Part shown: piece after piece, positions 1 through 10,774 of the stretch
Layout of the letters: every line of letters begins with the position of its first letter
Numbering within the stretch: the first letter of the stretch is position 1
The notes under the pieces: generated by a model
What the model saw: the letters and a program-made list of their open reading frames with translations, nothing else
The model's database searches: none
What the model was told of the DNA's origin: nothing
Made by a program: the position numbers and the translations under genes
Source of the DNA: Diaporthe sp. PMI_573
Lineage: Eukaryota > Ascomycota > Sordariomycetes > Diaporthales > Diaporthaceae
NCBI GenBank assembly: GCA_021399435.1
Contig: JAJTUP010000002.1
Coordinates: 2,046,001-2,110,000 of the forward strand
Length of the DNA: 64,000 nt
Direction of reading: 5' to 3'

Positions 1-15
1 TCGCCCAATGTCAAC

Positions 16-1998
16 ATGGACAACTCCAAACCTCAACTGAACCTGGACGCTGCGGGCATATTCTGGGTAACATGGTGCGGCACGTGGACCTTGTTTGTGT
101 GTGCGGGAATGATATTCCTGTGGTATCGTCGGGACACGCCGCTGCTACGGATTCGCGACCTCAACCTTTCGTTTGCCGCCATCGCCTTCCTCCACACCTA
201 CTGGATGGCGGTCCAAATGGCCTATATCGCGAAACCCTTCCCGCCGAAAGCAGAATACTGGATCATGGGGATATATCTGCCCTTTGGCATCGCGCTCTTT
301 CAGGCCTCAAACAGCCGTTTTCTCTACGTCGCCAGGCAGCAAAGGAGGAGGTTCGTTCGCAAGAGTTACCAACATGGGGAATACACACCTACGACTGTAT
401 TTGGCCGTCTGTTTAGCCGTTTTCGGCGGCTGAGCCATACTCGGAAAATGCTTGTGGTGATCGGCATGGGAATGGTTTTGCAGGTGAGGGATCACAAAGC
501 AACTGCCCTTCCCGACGTCCAGACTAACATGAATCAGCTCTTCCTCACCGTCCTTATGTACCTCCTCTCCAAGAAGTTCCACCCGTCCTTTGGCGTACAG
601 GGCACCGAAGCCGCAGGCAGCCCCTGGGATGTAACTCAAAAGCAGGTTCGGGGCTGGGAATGGTATGTGCTATCAAAGCCGAGTGCCTCTGAACCTGGCC
701 GACGATACTGACATACCCTTAGGTGGCCGTCAATCATTTGGCAATTCTTTTGGTCGTGGATAGTAGCTCCGGTTGTCCTATGGCGGGCAAGACGCATACA
801 CGATACCCTGGGGTGGAGGACCCAAACTCTTGCTTGTTGCCTCGCAGGGTATGTATACTTGGCTGACCAGTTACTGGACATTGGTGTGATGGTATACTGA
901 TTCTTTCTAGCCTGCCGGCAACGCCTATGTGGCTCATAGCGCTTTATGTGCCTGGTATGTCCAGCGTCAACAGATATTGGATACCTCCACAATGGTGAGT
1001 CCGTCCAAGGTAAACTGATGTCAAAAAGCCAAGATTAACGAGGACCAAGGATTGCGATCTCGATTATGTTCCTCGAGATTTTCTCTGTATTCCTCCCATG
1101 TTGGCAGGTATGGAGACATCAGTCATTACGACAAGACACCATTGATATGATCTCTGCCTGGGAGTCTAAACGCAGCAATCACGGAGGTGGAGGTTCTTCA
1201 ACATCAGGCGCCACCAGCGTCTTGAGAGGAAGCCCATCCCAGGAAACGTGGAAGACCATATCCGCGGTGGAGAAGTCGAGCACAACCGACTCGGTGGGCA
1301 CCGCTTATTCGGGGGAGAGCATGTTGAGCATGGGTGCCCTGGAGTATGTGCTAGAGCACAACCCGGACCCACTCCGACAATTTTCGGCCCTCAAAGACTT
1401 CTCAGGGGAAAACGTCGCCTTCCTCACGGCCGTTGCCGAGTGGAGGAGTCAGTACCGGACCATAGGCAAGGGCGAAGCAGCACGGGAAGCATACAACAAG
1501 GCTCTGCACATCTACGTGGATTTTATCAGCCCCAAGGACGCCGAATTTCCCATCAACATCTCATTCCAGGACAAGACAGGCCTCGAGGCCATTTTCGAGA
1601 AGGCGGCGAGGGTCTTATACGGGGACCGAGGCTTAGCTAATAGCCCGGCTACACCGTTCGCGCTGGGGACGGACTGGCCTAGGGGGCCGGGCGCGGCACG
1701 ACCGTCGCACGCGTCCGAGAGGCCAATCATTGGGTCGAGGACGAATAGCAACACTGATGTTGAGTTGCGGGCTATGACGGACCAGGTCGCGTACTGGGGC
1801 GAAATCCCCGCGGCGTTTGACGTGACCGTCTTCGACAGGGCCGAGACCAGTATCAAGTACCTCGTTCTGACCAACACGTGGCCCAAGTTTGTGAGAGATC
1901 GAAGAGAGTCGGGCGTATCGCTGACCAGTGTCGGATCTGAGGGACGGAGAGGTTCTTTTGTGTCTCGTGTGTCTAAGATTTTATCCTGTGAATATTAG
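16..1998 (+). CDS. Seven-TM RGS-domain protein (GprK/MoRgs7-like)
   Basis: Five exons fit: 16-483, 538-662, 723-848, 911-994 and 1050-1998, giving 583 residues. All donors are GTRNGN type; the first intron carries ACTAAC just before its acceptor. The N-terminal 290 residues hold about seven hydrophobic spans and the family phrases [29 protein letters not shown] and [15 protein letters not shown] Ser/Gly-rich linker follows, then an RGS domain from about residue 360 ([19 protein letters not shown]) to about 555 ([11 protein letters not shown]). RGS domains speed GTP hydrolysis by G-alpha subunits; a receptor-like membrane part fused to RGS is a fungal arrangement, so a plasma-membrane sensor that switches off G-protein signalling is the likely role. 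The RGS core contains a poorly conserved insertion (residues about 470-530). The family call is firm; the choice of subfamily is inferred from memory. Confidence 0.88.
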
Positions 1999-2218
1999 TG
2001 TAAGATAGCGGAAGGCTGTAATGCAAATATGACAACTCCAACACACGTCCCTTAGCATGAAGCGATAATTATGTGCTCTCTCCGACTAGGTAATGAATTC
2101 TGGGTGAGACTTTAATTCACCCAACCCATGATATCAATCAAAACAGTCATCTTCTTACAATAGGTAGTACAACAGGTCTTGAACATTCCATGAGGAAGAG
2201 TGTAATCTTAAGTCTTGT

Positions 2219-3585
2219 CTACAGCTTGCTCTTCTCGGCAAGAAGCCCATAAGCCCTGGGTAGACTTTCCAGCAAACCTCTGTCTATCTCATCCACGCTC
2301 CGCAGACCCGCACAGTTCATCAAAATATCCATGTCAGCAAGCAACCCCTTCATCACATGTCTCACGCCTGTCTCGCCCATGATAGACAGCCCCCAGATCC
2401 AAAGCCGTCCAATGAAAACAAATCTTGCACCGAGGGCCAACGGCTGTCACCACGTCAGCCGCCCCGCGGACGCCACTGTCCAAGGTGATCACGAAATCGT
2501 CCCTGCCCCCAAGTTTGTCCACGATCTTCTCGAGGGCGTCTAGGCTGCCAATGGCGCCACCAACCTGCCCCCCCCCCCCGCATGGTTGCTCACCACAATG
2601 CCCTCAAACCCCAGCTCAGCCGCCTTCTCGGCGTCATCAACCCGCTGGATGCCCTTGATGAGGAAGGGCTTCCCACCGCTGATCTCCTGCCACTTCTGCC
2701 TGGCCCAGACGGCCTTCTCTCACGGCCACGCTCGCCCGTGCCAGACGCTGTCGATCCACATGGCACCAGCCTCCTCGGGCTATTTCGCCGGGTCGATCCC
2801 GAGCTCCCTCATCCGCTTCTGGAAGACGGGGTCCGTCAGGCCCAGGTCGGCGCCGATGCCACGGTAAAAGGCGTAGTTGGACGTGGCGACGTCGTCGTAG
2901 GGCATGTATAGCTGGTAAAACCGCGGCTCCGGCAGGATCTTGTCCGCCTGGGGGTCTTGGCTCTCTTGTGTGGCCTTGTGGCCCTCGTCGTTGGCCTTGG
3001 CGACGTCCTCGATGGGACACGAGCCCGCGGTGGATAGGGAGTAAGGGATTCCGAGTTCGCCGGCCACCTTCGCGATGGGGAGCTCGCCCCTGGGGTGGTA
3101 GATCTTGTTGATGCCGATGGGGGCAATTCCAATTGGTGCAGAAACCTCATGTCCGAAGATTTTGGTCCGCATGGAGCGTTCGTTGGTATCGACTAATTGC
3201 TTGGGCACGATCTTGTGCCGGAAAAAGGCCTGCCTGTTGGCCAGGTGGGTATGGGAGAGGCCTGCGTTTGACGAGGCGTAATACCTTTAATATTGTCAGC
3301 CTTTCGAGGTCTGCACAAGTCTGGTGCCAAGGAACCTTTGGGCTTACCACCCATTCTGTGTCAATATCTCTCTGGCTAGCTCTTCCAGTTTATCCGGGTC
3401 TAGTCCCTGTGTCAGAACTTCAAGTTGTTGTTTGCATCGGCAGCATCACGCGGTAAAGGCATCTTCTGACGAGTATTGAAAAGGGGAACCTCTCCGTCAT
3501 TGAGCTTCCAGAAATTATCTCGTTGGTACAGACCCCACGATGAATCATTTCTGGCCTTGATGTGAGGTGAGGTTGGATCCGACAT
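2219..3585 (-). pseudogene. Decayed FMN-dependent alpha-hydroxy-acid dehydrogenase/oxidase (lactate 2-monooxygenase-like)
   Basis: Reading leftward from ATG 3585 (MSDPTSPHIKARNDSSWGLY), the reading frame follows the fungal lactate-monooxygenase/cytochrome-b2 fold: THLANRQAFFRHKIVPKQL, GHEVSAPIGIAPIG, LSTAGSCPIEDVAKAN, FLIKGIQRVDDA, GIVVSNHAG, LDSGVRGAADV, FVFIGRLWIWGLSIMG. One intron near 3285-3352 is clear; another near 3400-3460 has uncertain edges. Four lesions break the gene: TAG at 2780-2782, TGA at 2720-2722 (where the family has Trp in GRAW-x-WEK), a frameshift in the 12-base C run at 2568-2579 that sits on the SNHAGRQ flavin/substrate loop, and a frameshift near 2435 (VTA/ALGAR). The last segment returns to the first frame. 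The two stops fit C:G-to-T:A transitions. Intact relatives oxidise L-2-hydroxy acids using FMN. No functional product is expected. Confidence 0.85.
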
Positions 3586-4947
3586 GATTAGGTGCTAGCA
3601 GGTTGGATGAATAAAATATTTCTATGAATCTCGCTTTATGGTCTTGAACTGAATTCTTGGCAAGAGTTTAATAATGTTCCAGTGCCACTTCATAAGCGAT
3701 TAAACCGGGTCCATGTCCTGTGAAGACGGGTGATGGCAACTTCTTGGTACACCAAACTAGACCCGTTCATAGTCGTGGCGTAACAGACGGCTCCTCATGT
3801 CAACGTCACTCTTGTTCGGGAATTACTGGATGGCCTTCGCCTAGATGATAATCCATAGTCGTTTCAACTGTCGTGACGCCACAACTGTATTTCCGATAAA
3901 GCCTGAGGCTTTTGCACGTTTTTAGCGTAGACGTCTTCTTGCAGTATCAAGAAAGGCTTAGCTGAATGCAACCTCCACACCATCCATTGTTGTGCACTTG
4001 ATGATGCATTGGTCAGTGACGCGAGAACCGGAGCAGGGCCTGGTCTCGTGATCCTTTGGGCAATAGCATAAGGTGCCTACAGGACAACTTTTAACTAATG
4101 TTCCTTGGGGTTGTTCTGCGAAAAGATGCCCGCCTGCCCGCCTTCAAATTACTGCTGTGGCTCGGTAATGAGATATCGCTGCGATCTCATTCATTTGGTA
4201 TGATGCGAATTCCCTTTGAATAATACAGCAAGAACAATCATTCTCTTAACAACAACAATGACGGGATCGGCGGCGGCAAACAGACGCTTAGGACCCATCT
4301 CGACAAGAACTCTCGTCCACGTTCTTGGGCGCTTGGTTTTTGTAACTGCAATTTACGTCGCAACGACAAATGAGTGACAGACCGAGGAAGGAAAGCACAG
4401 ACTATAATTAATTGGACAAGTTTCAAAGAGCAGCGTTCCAGATGCCGAGTACGAAAAGCCCGCGAGGAGGATGACTTCGCCTTGGTCAAGTACTCTCACA
4501 TATCGCCAGAGAATATTATATATTATTCGCAGTAATATTTTTTCACAATGCAATCTTCGTTTTCAAACTCAGAGAAGCCGTCTCGACGTTTAGCATATTG
4601 GCAATTCCCGCAAGTGAGCAGCTTGAAGTGAGATATCTGACTCATCCATTGCATAAGGAAAATGATTTTTGTAAAGTGTCCGTACAGCCTCCGTGCCATG
4701 GCGTGCAGCCCGGGAGTCGGAGCAAGCCCGAGTCTCCATGTGTGCCTGATTCCAAGGCTCGTACGGATTCGCTTCGGGTAACCAGCCATCTGTTGCCGAG
4801 AGAGCGGGGGAAAGCCGGTTACCGGATCACATACTAAACCCCCTATAATTCACCCACATAAATTTTCTTGCCTAGCAACGCAAGCGACTACTGAACTCCT
4901 GTTAGCACCCAGTTCTAGACCCCAAGCAGTGAGGTTCTTTTTGAATT
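3586..4947. other. Intergenic, no gene seen
   Basis: This 1.36-kb stretch lies between the head of the oxidase pseudogene and the Dabb gene. Short open frames on both strands show no family motif and no usable splice pattern. It should contain the promoters of both neighbours, but I see no distinct element. Confidence 0.6.
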
Positions 4948-5481
4948 ATGCTCAGCTTAAGAACAATTTCTACAAAATTCCTTCCTAAATTGCGTAGCCC
5001 GCCCTCTACCATGGCCGTCATTCACATAGGTTCGTTCCTCGCATGTAATAATTTATAATTTGTGGCAAGGAGCTGACTGCGAGCTAAGTGCTGTTCAAAT
5101 TCCGACCCGACGTCTCTCAAGAACACAAAGATCATTTCGTGGCCGAACTCAAGAAACTGAAAGCTCTGCCTTGTGTCCAAGACGCCCAACTGACAGTGGG
5201 TGGGCCTTCTATCACTGATCCCATTGAGCGGAGCAAAGGGTACGAATTCGCGCTCGTCAGCCGACACAAGGATAGAGCTGCTCTGGCAGAGTACCAGGCA
5301 TCCAAGGAACATCACGAGTAAGAACTTGTTTATCAATAATACTTCGACTCTGAATGAAGACAACTGGCTGATTACCCGATACCAAAGTGTCGTTAGCAAA
5401 TTGCTATGGCCGTTTCACGAGGATGTGTGCCGCTTCGACTTCGAGACAGCAGATGAGGATTCGAGCAAGTCCTTAATCTAG
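4948..5481 (+). CDS. Stress-responsive A/B-barrel (Dabb) domain protein
   Basis: Exons 4948-5029, 5089-5317 and 5388-5481 give 134 residues. A start at 5011 in the same exon would give the 113-residue core, beginning MAVIHIVLFKFRPDV. The core has the Dabb pattern: HIVLFKFRPDVS at the start, LTVGGPS, YEFALVSRHKDRAALAEYQ, then EHH-x-VVS and a C-terminal RFDFE strand. Dabb proteins are small dimeric alpha/beta barrels, stress proteins or cofactor-less enzymes such as olivetolic-acid-cyclase-type cyclases; sequence does not decide which. The upstream 21 residues (MLSLRTISTKFLPKLRS...) are rich in Arg, Lys and Ser with no acid, like a mitochondrial presequence, so two start sites could give two locations. 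The last intron could also end at 5394, but 5387 restores the family spacing. Confidence 0.85.
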
Positions 5482-6128
5482 TCCATAGTCTTGGAAGGGT
5501 TGAAATTTTGTGGTCGGCGGTGTTGGAAGTCTGCAGTCATAAGTTTATAGATCTTGTATTTGGTCTCTAATAAAGAAAAGCGGATTTTCCTTCGGAACAT
5601 GGAGAAATCTACTATATTCTGTTTTGATGTGAACAACAAGCCTGTATCTGGAGAGCTGTAATCAGGTAGATTAGCCTGGTTTGCATGCCTGAGTGAATGT
5701 ACCTGTGACGACTTTTGCACGGTGTTTCCGAGATTTGGAGCAAGTGAGCCAATCGGTATTTTCTTGGTTTCCCCAAAATCTTGGAACCTCCTCTGCGTGT
5801 CTAACAAGTACTATTCGGGCAACTCTGGAGGGACCATTTCGACCAGCTCAGCAAGTCCTCTTTCAAGCCAACCCGGATGGTTCAGCCCTAACCCTACGGC
5901 CAATTCGCCTTTGCCAGCCGAAGTCGCTTGGACAGTTGAAATTGACCATGATCGGCTTTAGCCCGAGACAAACGGCCTCCCCCCGTTGTCCAGGATTCTA
6001 CAATCAAGTGCAGATCTAATATATATCAACAGTGCCTACCATCGTGACAAGACATTGCCAGGCTGCCAGGCACAGATCGGACAGTTCCTGAAATCTTGGC
6101 ATTTGGGCGCGACACAATCTCTTCAATC
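5482..6128. other. Intergenic, upstream of the Ldh_2 gene
   Basis: These 650 bases hold only short overlapping frames on both strands with no recognisable motif. They presumably carry the promoter of the gene starting at 6129. Confidence 0.55.
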
Positions 6129-7190
6129 ATGTCCTCCGAACAGTCTGACCTCATCAATGTCCCGTCAGACACAGCCCGGGCCTTTGCCCAACGGCTGCTG
6201 GAAGCCAATGGCGTCTCGTCTTCGGACGCGGCAATAGTTGCAGACAACCTCGTATCTGCAGATCTGCGCGGCGTCGACACTCACGGAATCAACCGGCTCC
6301 CATCATATATCAAGCGTGTGCGCCAGGGTGTCCTCGACCCCAAGGCCCAGCCCACGCTGGAGCAGACGACCCCCGTGGTCGCGCAGGTCGACGGAAAGAA
6401 CGCGTTCGGCGCCATTGTGGCCAAAAAGGCCATGGCAGCGGCGGTGGAGATGGCCCAGACCTACGGCATCGGGATGGTCTCGTGCAAACACAGCAATCAC
6501 TTCGGCATGTCGGCGTGGGCGGTGCAGCAGGCGCTGGACGCGGGGATGATGTCGCTCGTCTTCACCAATAGCTCGCCGGCGCTGCCGGCGTGGGGCGCGA
6601 GGGAGCAGCTCCTGGGAGTGAGCCCCATCGCGTGTGGCGCCCCCGGTGAGCCGATCCCTTTCATCTTGGACATGGCCCCTTCCGTAGCGGCCCGCGGCAA
6701 GATCTACAAGGCTCTGAGAAGGGGCGAGGCGATCCCGGACGACTGGGCCCTGGACAGGGACGGCAACCGCACGACGGACCCGGCTAGGGCGCTCGACGGC
6801 GGAGTGATGCTTCCCATGGGAGGGCCCAAGGGTTCGGCTCTGGCTATCATGATGGACGTCTTCTCGGGCGTGCTCTCGGGCTCGGCGTATGGCGGGAATG
6901 TGGCTGGGCCGTACGACCCGTCACGGCCTGGTGATGTGGGGCATTTCATCGTGGCCCTGAAGCCGGATTTATTCATGAGTGCCGATGAGTTCAGAAATCG
7001 CATGAAGTATGTGTATGAAAGGGTAGTGGGATCTGACAAGATGGCTGGCGTCGATTGTATCTACTTTCCAGGAGAAGTCGAGATCATCAAAAGGGAGGAA
7101 AGACTCCGATCAGGCATCCCGTATGCAAAGGCCGAACTCGAGACGCTGAACAAGGAGGCAGAGGCAGCTGGGGTGAAGCCACTTGTGTAA
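6129..7190 (+). CDS. Malate/L-lactate dehydrogenase family (Ldh_2) NAD(P)-dependent oxidoreductase
   Basis: One exon codes 353 residues, full length for this family. The ATG at 6129 (MSSEQSDLINVPSD) is the first in frame. Diagnostic blocks are LVSADLRGVDTHGINRLPSY (residues about 40-60), the His-containing CKHSNHFGMSAWA (about 120-130), ACGAPGEPIPFILDMAPSVAARGKI (substrate/cofactor region) and MGGPKGSALAIMMDVFSGVLSG near residue 240. Family members reduce 2-oxo acids or cyclic imino acids, for example malate/lactate, 2,3-diketogulonate or piperideine-2-carboxylate, with a nucleotide fold unrelated to classical LDH. The substrate cannot be read from the sequence. The IlvD/Edd dehydratase gene follows on the same strand 420 bases on, which suggests a shared hydroxy- or sugar-acid pathway. 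Confidence 0.88.
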   Translation: MSSEQSDLINVPSDTARAFAQRLLEANGVSSSDAAIVADNLVSADLRGVDTHGINRLPSYIKRVRQGVLDPKAQPTLEQTTPVVAQVDGKNAFGAIVAKKAMAAAVEMAQTYGIGMVSCKHSNHFGMSAWAVQQALDAGMMSLVFTNSSPALPAWGAREQLLGVSPIACGAPGEPIPFILDMAPSVAARGKIYKALRRGEAIPDDWALDRDGNRTTDPARALDGGVMLPMGGPKGSALAIMMDVFSGVLSGSAYGGNVAGPYDPSRPGDVGHFIVALKPDLFMSADEFRNRMKYVYERVVGSDKMAGVDCIYFPGEVEIIKREERLRSGIPYAKAELETLNKEAEAAGVKPLV

Positions 7191-7612
7191 AAATGACATG
7201 CTGCATATAATTAAATTTTACATTCTGTACTCAGTGTGTGTGGCTTATTGACAGACATGGATGTACTATACCGTGCCAATTAATCGTTTTGTACAACAAC
7301 ATGAATATCCAGAGCTTCACATCTCAAAGTCTGATTTGTTTCAGAGGTTATGAATAGCCACTTTTGAGAATAAATAATCTGACAAACAGCTGTCGGGTGA
7401 TTTATTAGCGAGGCTCGCACTGGCACAGTGCGGCAACCACTCGGGATTTCCCCGGCAGCCCCAAGCACGCAACTTGTGCACCTTGGCCAATCGTCGATAA
7501 GGTATTGCAACATGACCAAAACTTCAACCAGGACGACAAGAAGACTGTAATGACAACTTCTCTTTGTTCTGACGTCGGTTGGATATAATCCAAGCACCTT
7601 ACCCTTGTCATC
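7191..7612 (+). promoter_or_regulatory. Short intergenic region, promoter of the dehydratase
   Basis: This region covers 420 bases between two same-strand genes. It starts with an AT-rich 3' tail after 7190. A GATATAATC TATA-like block lies at 7582-7590, which is rather close to the ATG at 7613, so its role as a TATA box is doubtful. Confidence 0.35.
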
Positions 7613-9611
7613 ATGGCAGAAAATTGTGTGTCTGGAAGCGCCGGAGACGCGAGCCAAAGTGAGGGGAACAATACCATTCCGGATCACCTTGCCGACTATA
7701 ACCTCAACCGGCCCATTCAACCTCTCAGAGGGATGAGGCAGGGCCTGCCCAACTACGGGGATCCTCATTTCGCACTCTTTTTGAGGAAAGTCTTCATCAA
7801 GGCTCTTGGGTATAGCGAAGATGCACTGTCGCGGCCCATCGTGGGCATCATCAACACCTACTCCGCCTTCAACCCTTGCCATGCAAACGTGCCTCAGCTC
7901 GTCGAGGCGGCGAAGAGAGGTGTACAGCTGAGCGGAGGCTTGGCTATGGAGTTTCCCACAATCTCCATTCATGAGAGCTTCTCGACGCCCACAAGTATGT
8001 TTCTGAGGAACCTGATGAGCATGGACACGGAGGAGATGATCAAGGCACAGCCTGTCGATGCGTGTATTGTTATAGGAGGTAAGACTTGCTCTGATACAGA
8101 ATTTGATGAAGAATGTTGCCGAGTGGTGATCTCGAGCTTCTTCACCCGCGCCATGCTAATAATGATCAGGGTGCGACAAGACAGTCCCGGCCCAGATTAT
8201 GGGAGGAATCTCGTCCGGTAAAGCAGTCCTTCCTCTGATCACAGGTCCAATGCTGGCCGGCAGCTTCAGAGGACAACGCATCGGTGCGTGTACGGACTGC
8301 AGGAATAATTGGGCGGCGTATCGCGGGAGCGAGATCAGCATCGAGGAGATCTCGGAGCTAAACGAGGAGCTCGCGCCCAGCGCAGGCACATGCGGCGTCA
8401 TGGGGACGGCATCGACGATGGGGTGCATAACGGCCGCCCTGGGGCTGATCGACCCGAGAGGGGGCGCAACCGCCGCAGCCGTCTCGAGCGCCCGCCTGCG
8501 CATTGCAGAGGAGACGGGAAAGAATGCAGTGGCCGCCGCAGCATCCGTCAGCGACGGCGCCGCGACGCCCCTGACTCTCACCAACATCCTCAGCGAGGCG
8601 TCCTTTCACAACGCCATCACGGTCCTCCAAGCCATCGGCGGGTCGACCAACGGAATAGTCCACCTGCTCGCCATCGCCAAGCGGCATCCCGACGTTGCAG
8701 GCAAGATCAGCCTCCAGACGATTGACGATCTAGGCCGCAGGACGCCGCTGCTCGTCGACCTCAAGCCGAGCGGCGACAACTACATGACGGATCTCCACAA
8801 CGCAGGCGGCGTGCTGGCTCTGCTGCACACCCTGCGCCCGCTGCTGCGTCTCGAGGCGTTGACGATCACGGGTAAATCGCTAGGCGAACTTCTCGCCTCG
8901 ACACCGTTCAAGCCGTTCCCCTTCTCACGGCAAATCATCCGGCCGCTCGACAACCCCCTGCACCCAGCATCATCGCTGTGCGTGCTGCACGGGAACCTCG
9001 CTCCGAACGGCGCGGTCATCAAGGCGAGCGCTAGCAAGTACCGGCACCTGCTCTCCCACCGCGGGCGGGCCGTGGTGTTTGCCGGCCCCGCGGACCTGGC
9101 CGCGAGGATCGACGACCCGGACCTGCACGTTGACGAGCACAGCGTGCTGGTGCTGCAGGGGATCGGGCCCATCGGGTTCCTAAACCCGGGTATGCCTGAG
9201 GCAGGGCTGATCCCCATCCCGCGGAAGCTTGGCGAGAAGGGCGTTAAGGATATGCTGCGTCTGAGTGATGGCCGCATGTCCGGGACTGCTGGCGGAAGTA
9301 TAGTACTGCACATCTCGCCGGAGGCTGCGCTGCCGGAAAGTGTGCTAGGAATTGTCAGGAGCGGGGACTTTATCAATTGTGATGTTGAGAATAGGAGGTT
9401 GGAAGTAGAGTTGAGTGACGAAGAGATACAGACCCGAATAGTAGACAGGAGGGAGAGGCTTGAAGGGAGTAAAGAGAGTCGGGGCCCGGCCGATGTAAAG
9501 AGGAAGCCAACCAGAGGCTATAGGGGACTGTACGAGCGTCATGTGAACCAGGCTGAGGAGGGTGTGGACTTTGACTTTCTCACGGTTGATGGAGCTGAGT
9601 GTGGTTTCTGA
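7613..9611 (+). CDS. IlvD/Edd-family dehydratase (sugar-acid or dihydroxy-acid dehydratase)
   Basis: Two exons, 7613-8078 and 8170-9611, give 635 residues. The intron is GTAAGA...ATCAG and splits the GGCDKT codon. The three Fe-S cysteine sites of the family are present: NPCHANVP, GGCDKTVPAQIMGG and GACTDCRNNW. Further along come GTASTMGC, QAIGGSTNGIVHLLAIA and the C-terminal LSDGRMSGTAGGSIVLH. The pattern LAMEFPTISIHESF plus MSMDTEEMIKAQPVDA is closer, from memory, to the L-arabonate/D-xylonate dehydratase branch, which carries a [2Fe-2S] cluster, than to the mitochondrial branched-chain enzyme. No clear mitochondrial presequence is seen, unlike Ilv3. The likely reaction is loss of water from a sugar acid to give a 2-keto-3-deoxy acid; an Ldh_2-type reductase next door could act on such a keto acid. 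The exact substrate is unknown. Confidence 0.88.
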
Positions 9612-9758
9612 TTGTATGTAAATACACGAAGAAGCAGAGACTTGAGCAAGTCCTGACTGGCCACATGCATACCGGCACATTACAGCCCCTGTGGCCGTTG
9701 TTCACTCCTCTGGTCCCACTTTTTCCCATTGGAATTGGCTCTCATAGATGCCCCGGAT

Positions 9759-10774
9759 TTACAGCCGGCTCCTGGTCGCACTGGAAATTGCCATGGACAA
9801 GGAGGAAAGGGGTAGTGACCCCGTGTCTTGACCATTCCTGGATCTCTGCGCCGTACTGGATGCGGCACTCCTCTCCCACCTAGACGCAATCGCATTCCAG
9901 TACGCGGTTCCATTTTCCATGATGAGAGAGCAATGCCCTGCCCTTTGGAACAGCAGAATATCTGCCTCAAACCCCTTGGCAATGGCTTGATTTCGATGAG
10001 CTTCAACATCTCGAAAGTCCACAATGTCGTCCGCCTCTGAGGCCAAATATAGTCTGGCAGCCCTGGCTGAGAATATCTCAGGGTCGTTCAACTGCTCGCG
10101 CACCCTTTTGGCCAAAGGTGTCCTGAGTCCGGTGGCCTCCAAGCCTGCTAATGTAACGGCCAGGACAAACAGAGCAGCGCTACCCAAAGGCTTCAGAAGG
10201 ATGCCGTTCGGCAAAGAGTGAGCACCAGCTCTATGACTGCGGCAGATATCAAGATCCCCGGGACAACTATCGAGAATGATCTGTCTCAGTGGTAGTGGTC
10301 CTTGATGTCCCATCGTCGCCAGTATGGCATTTATTGACTCAAGTAGCTGGGTCGCTGTGTTGCTGCCACCCAATGAGAACATGTGGAGAAGGACTTCCCC
10401 ATTCTCCGGCTCGCCCGTGGGTTTATCCTGACCCTGAGTCTCCAAGCTTATCCTCCGGATCTCGCGATTTGCCGGTCGAAGCCTCTTGCGGAGACTGGTG
10501 GTGTTCTGAACGAGATATTCGCTGAGGGTGGTACGAATGAGAAGAATTCTGGAGCAAGGCCAAAGATGATGGTAGCCTTGGGTATACTTCTCGATTCGTT
10601 TGTAGTTGCCCCTCCAAGCCATGTGCACAAAATGATGAGAGCTGGAGGGTCTCCCCTTCCACGAGTCCGCCGGATACCTCGTGCTGCCTTGATGTTTCCG
10701 TCACCTCCCCCACAGTCCAGAGGCTCGTAGAGCCAAATGTCGCTCCCAAGATTTTTGAAATGAGCAAAAGACAT
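9759..10774 (-). pseudogene. PaxU-like alpha/beta hydrolase (DUF829/TMEM53), frameshifted
   Basis: From ATG 10774 (MSFAHFKNLGSDIWLYEPL) the frame runs into PALIILCTWLGGATT and must then jump at about 10598-10604 to continue as KRIEKYTQGYHHLWP. One A appears to be missing from an A run (ACAAAC where ACA AAA C is expected), and no intron fits. The rest is well kept: LLHMFSLGGSN (nucleophile-Ser elbow), ILDSCPGDLDICRSH, LYLASEADDIVDFRDVEAH (Asp) and RAGHCSLI (His). A shortened protein of about 287 residues could start at ATG 10622 but would lack the first beta strand. PaxU and TMEM53 relatives are hydrolases of unknown substrate, sometimes found in indole-diterpene clusters. A sequencing error is possible because there is a single lesion. 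The gene is tail-to-tail with the dehydratase and head-to-head with the MFS gene. Confidence 0.75.
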
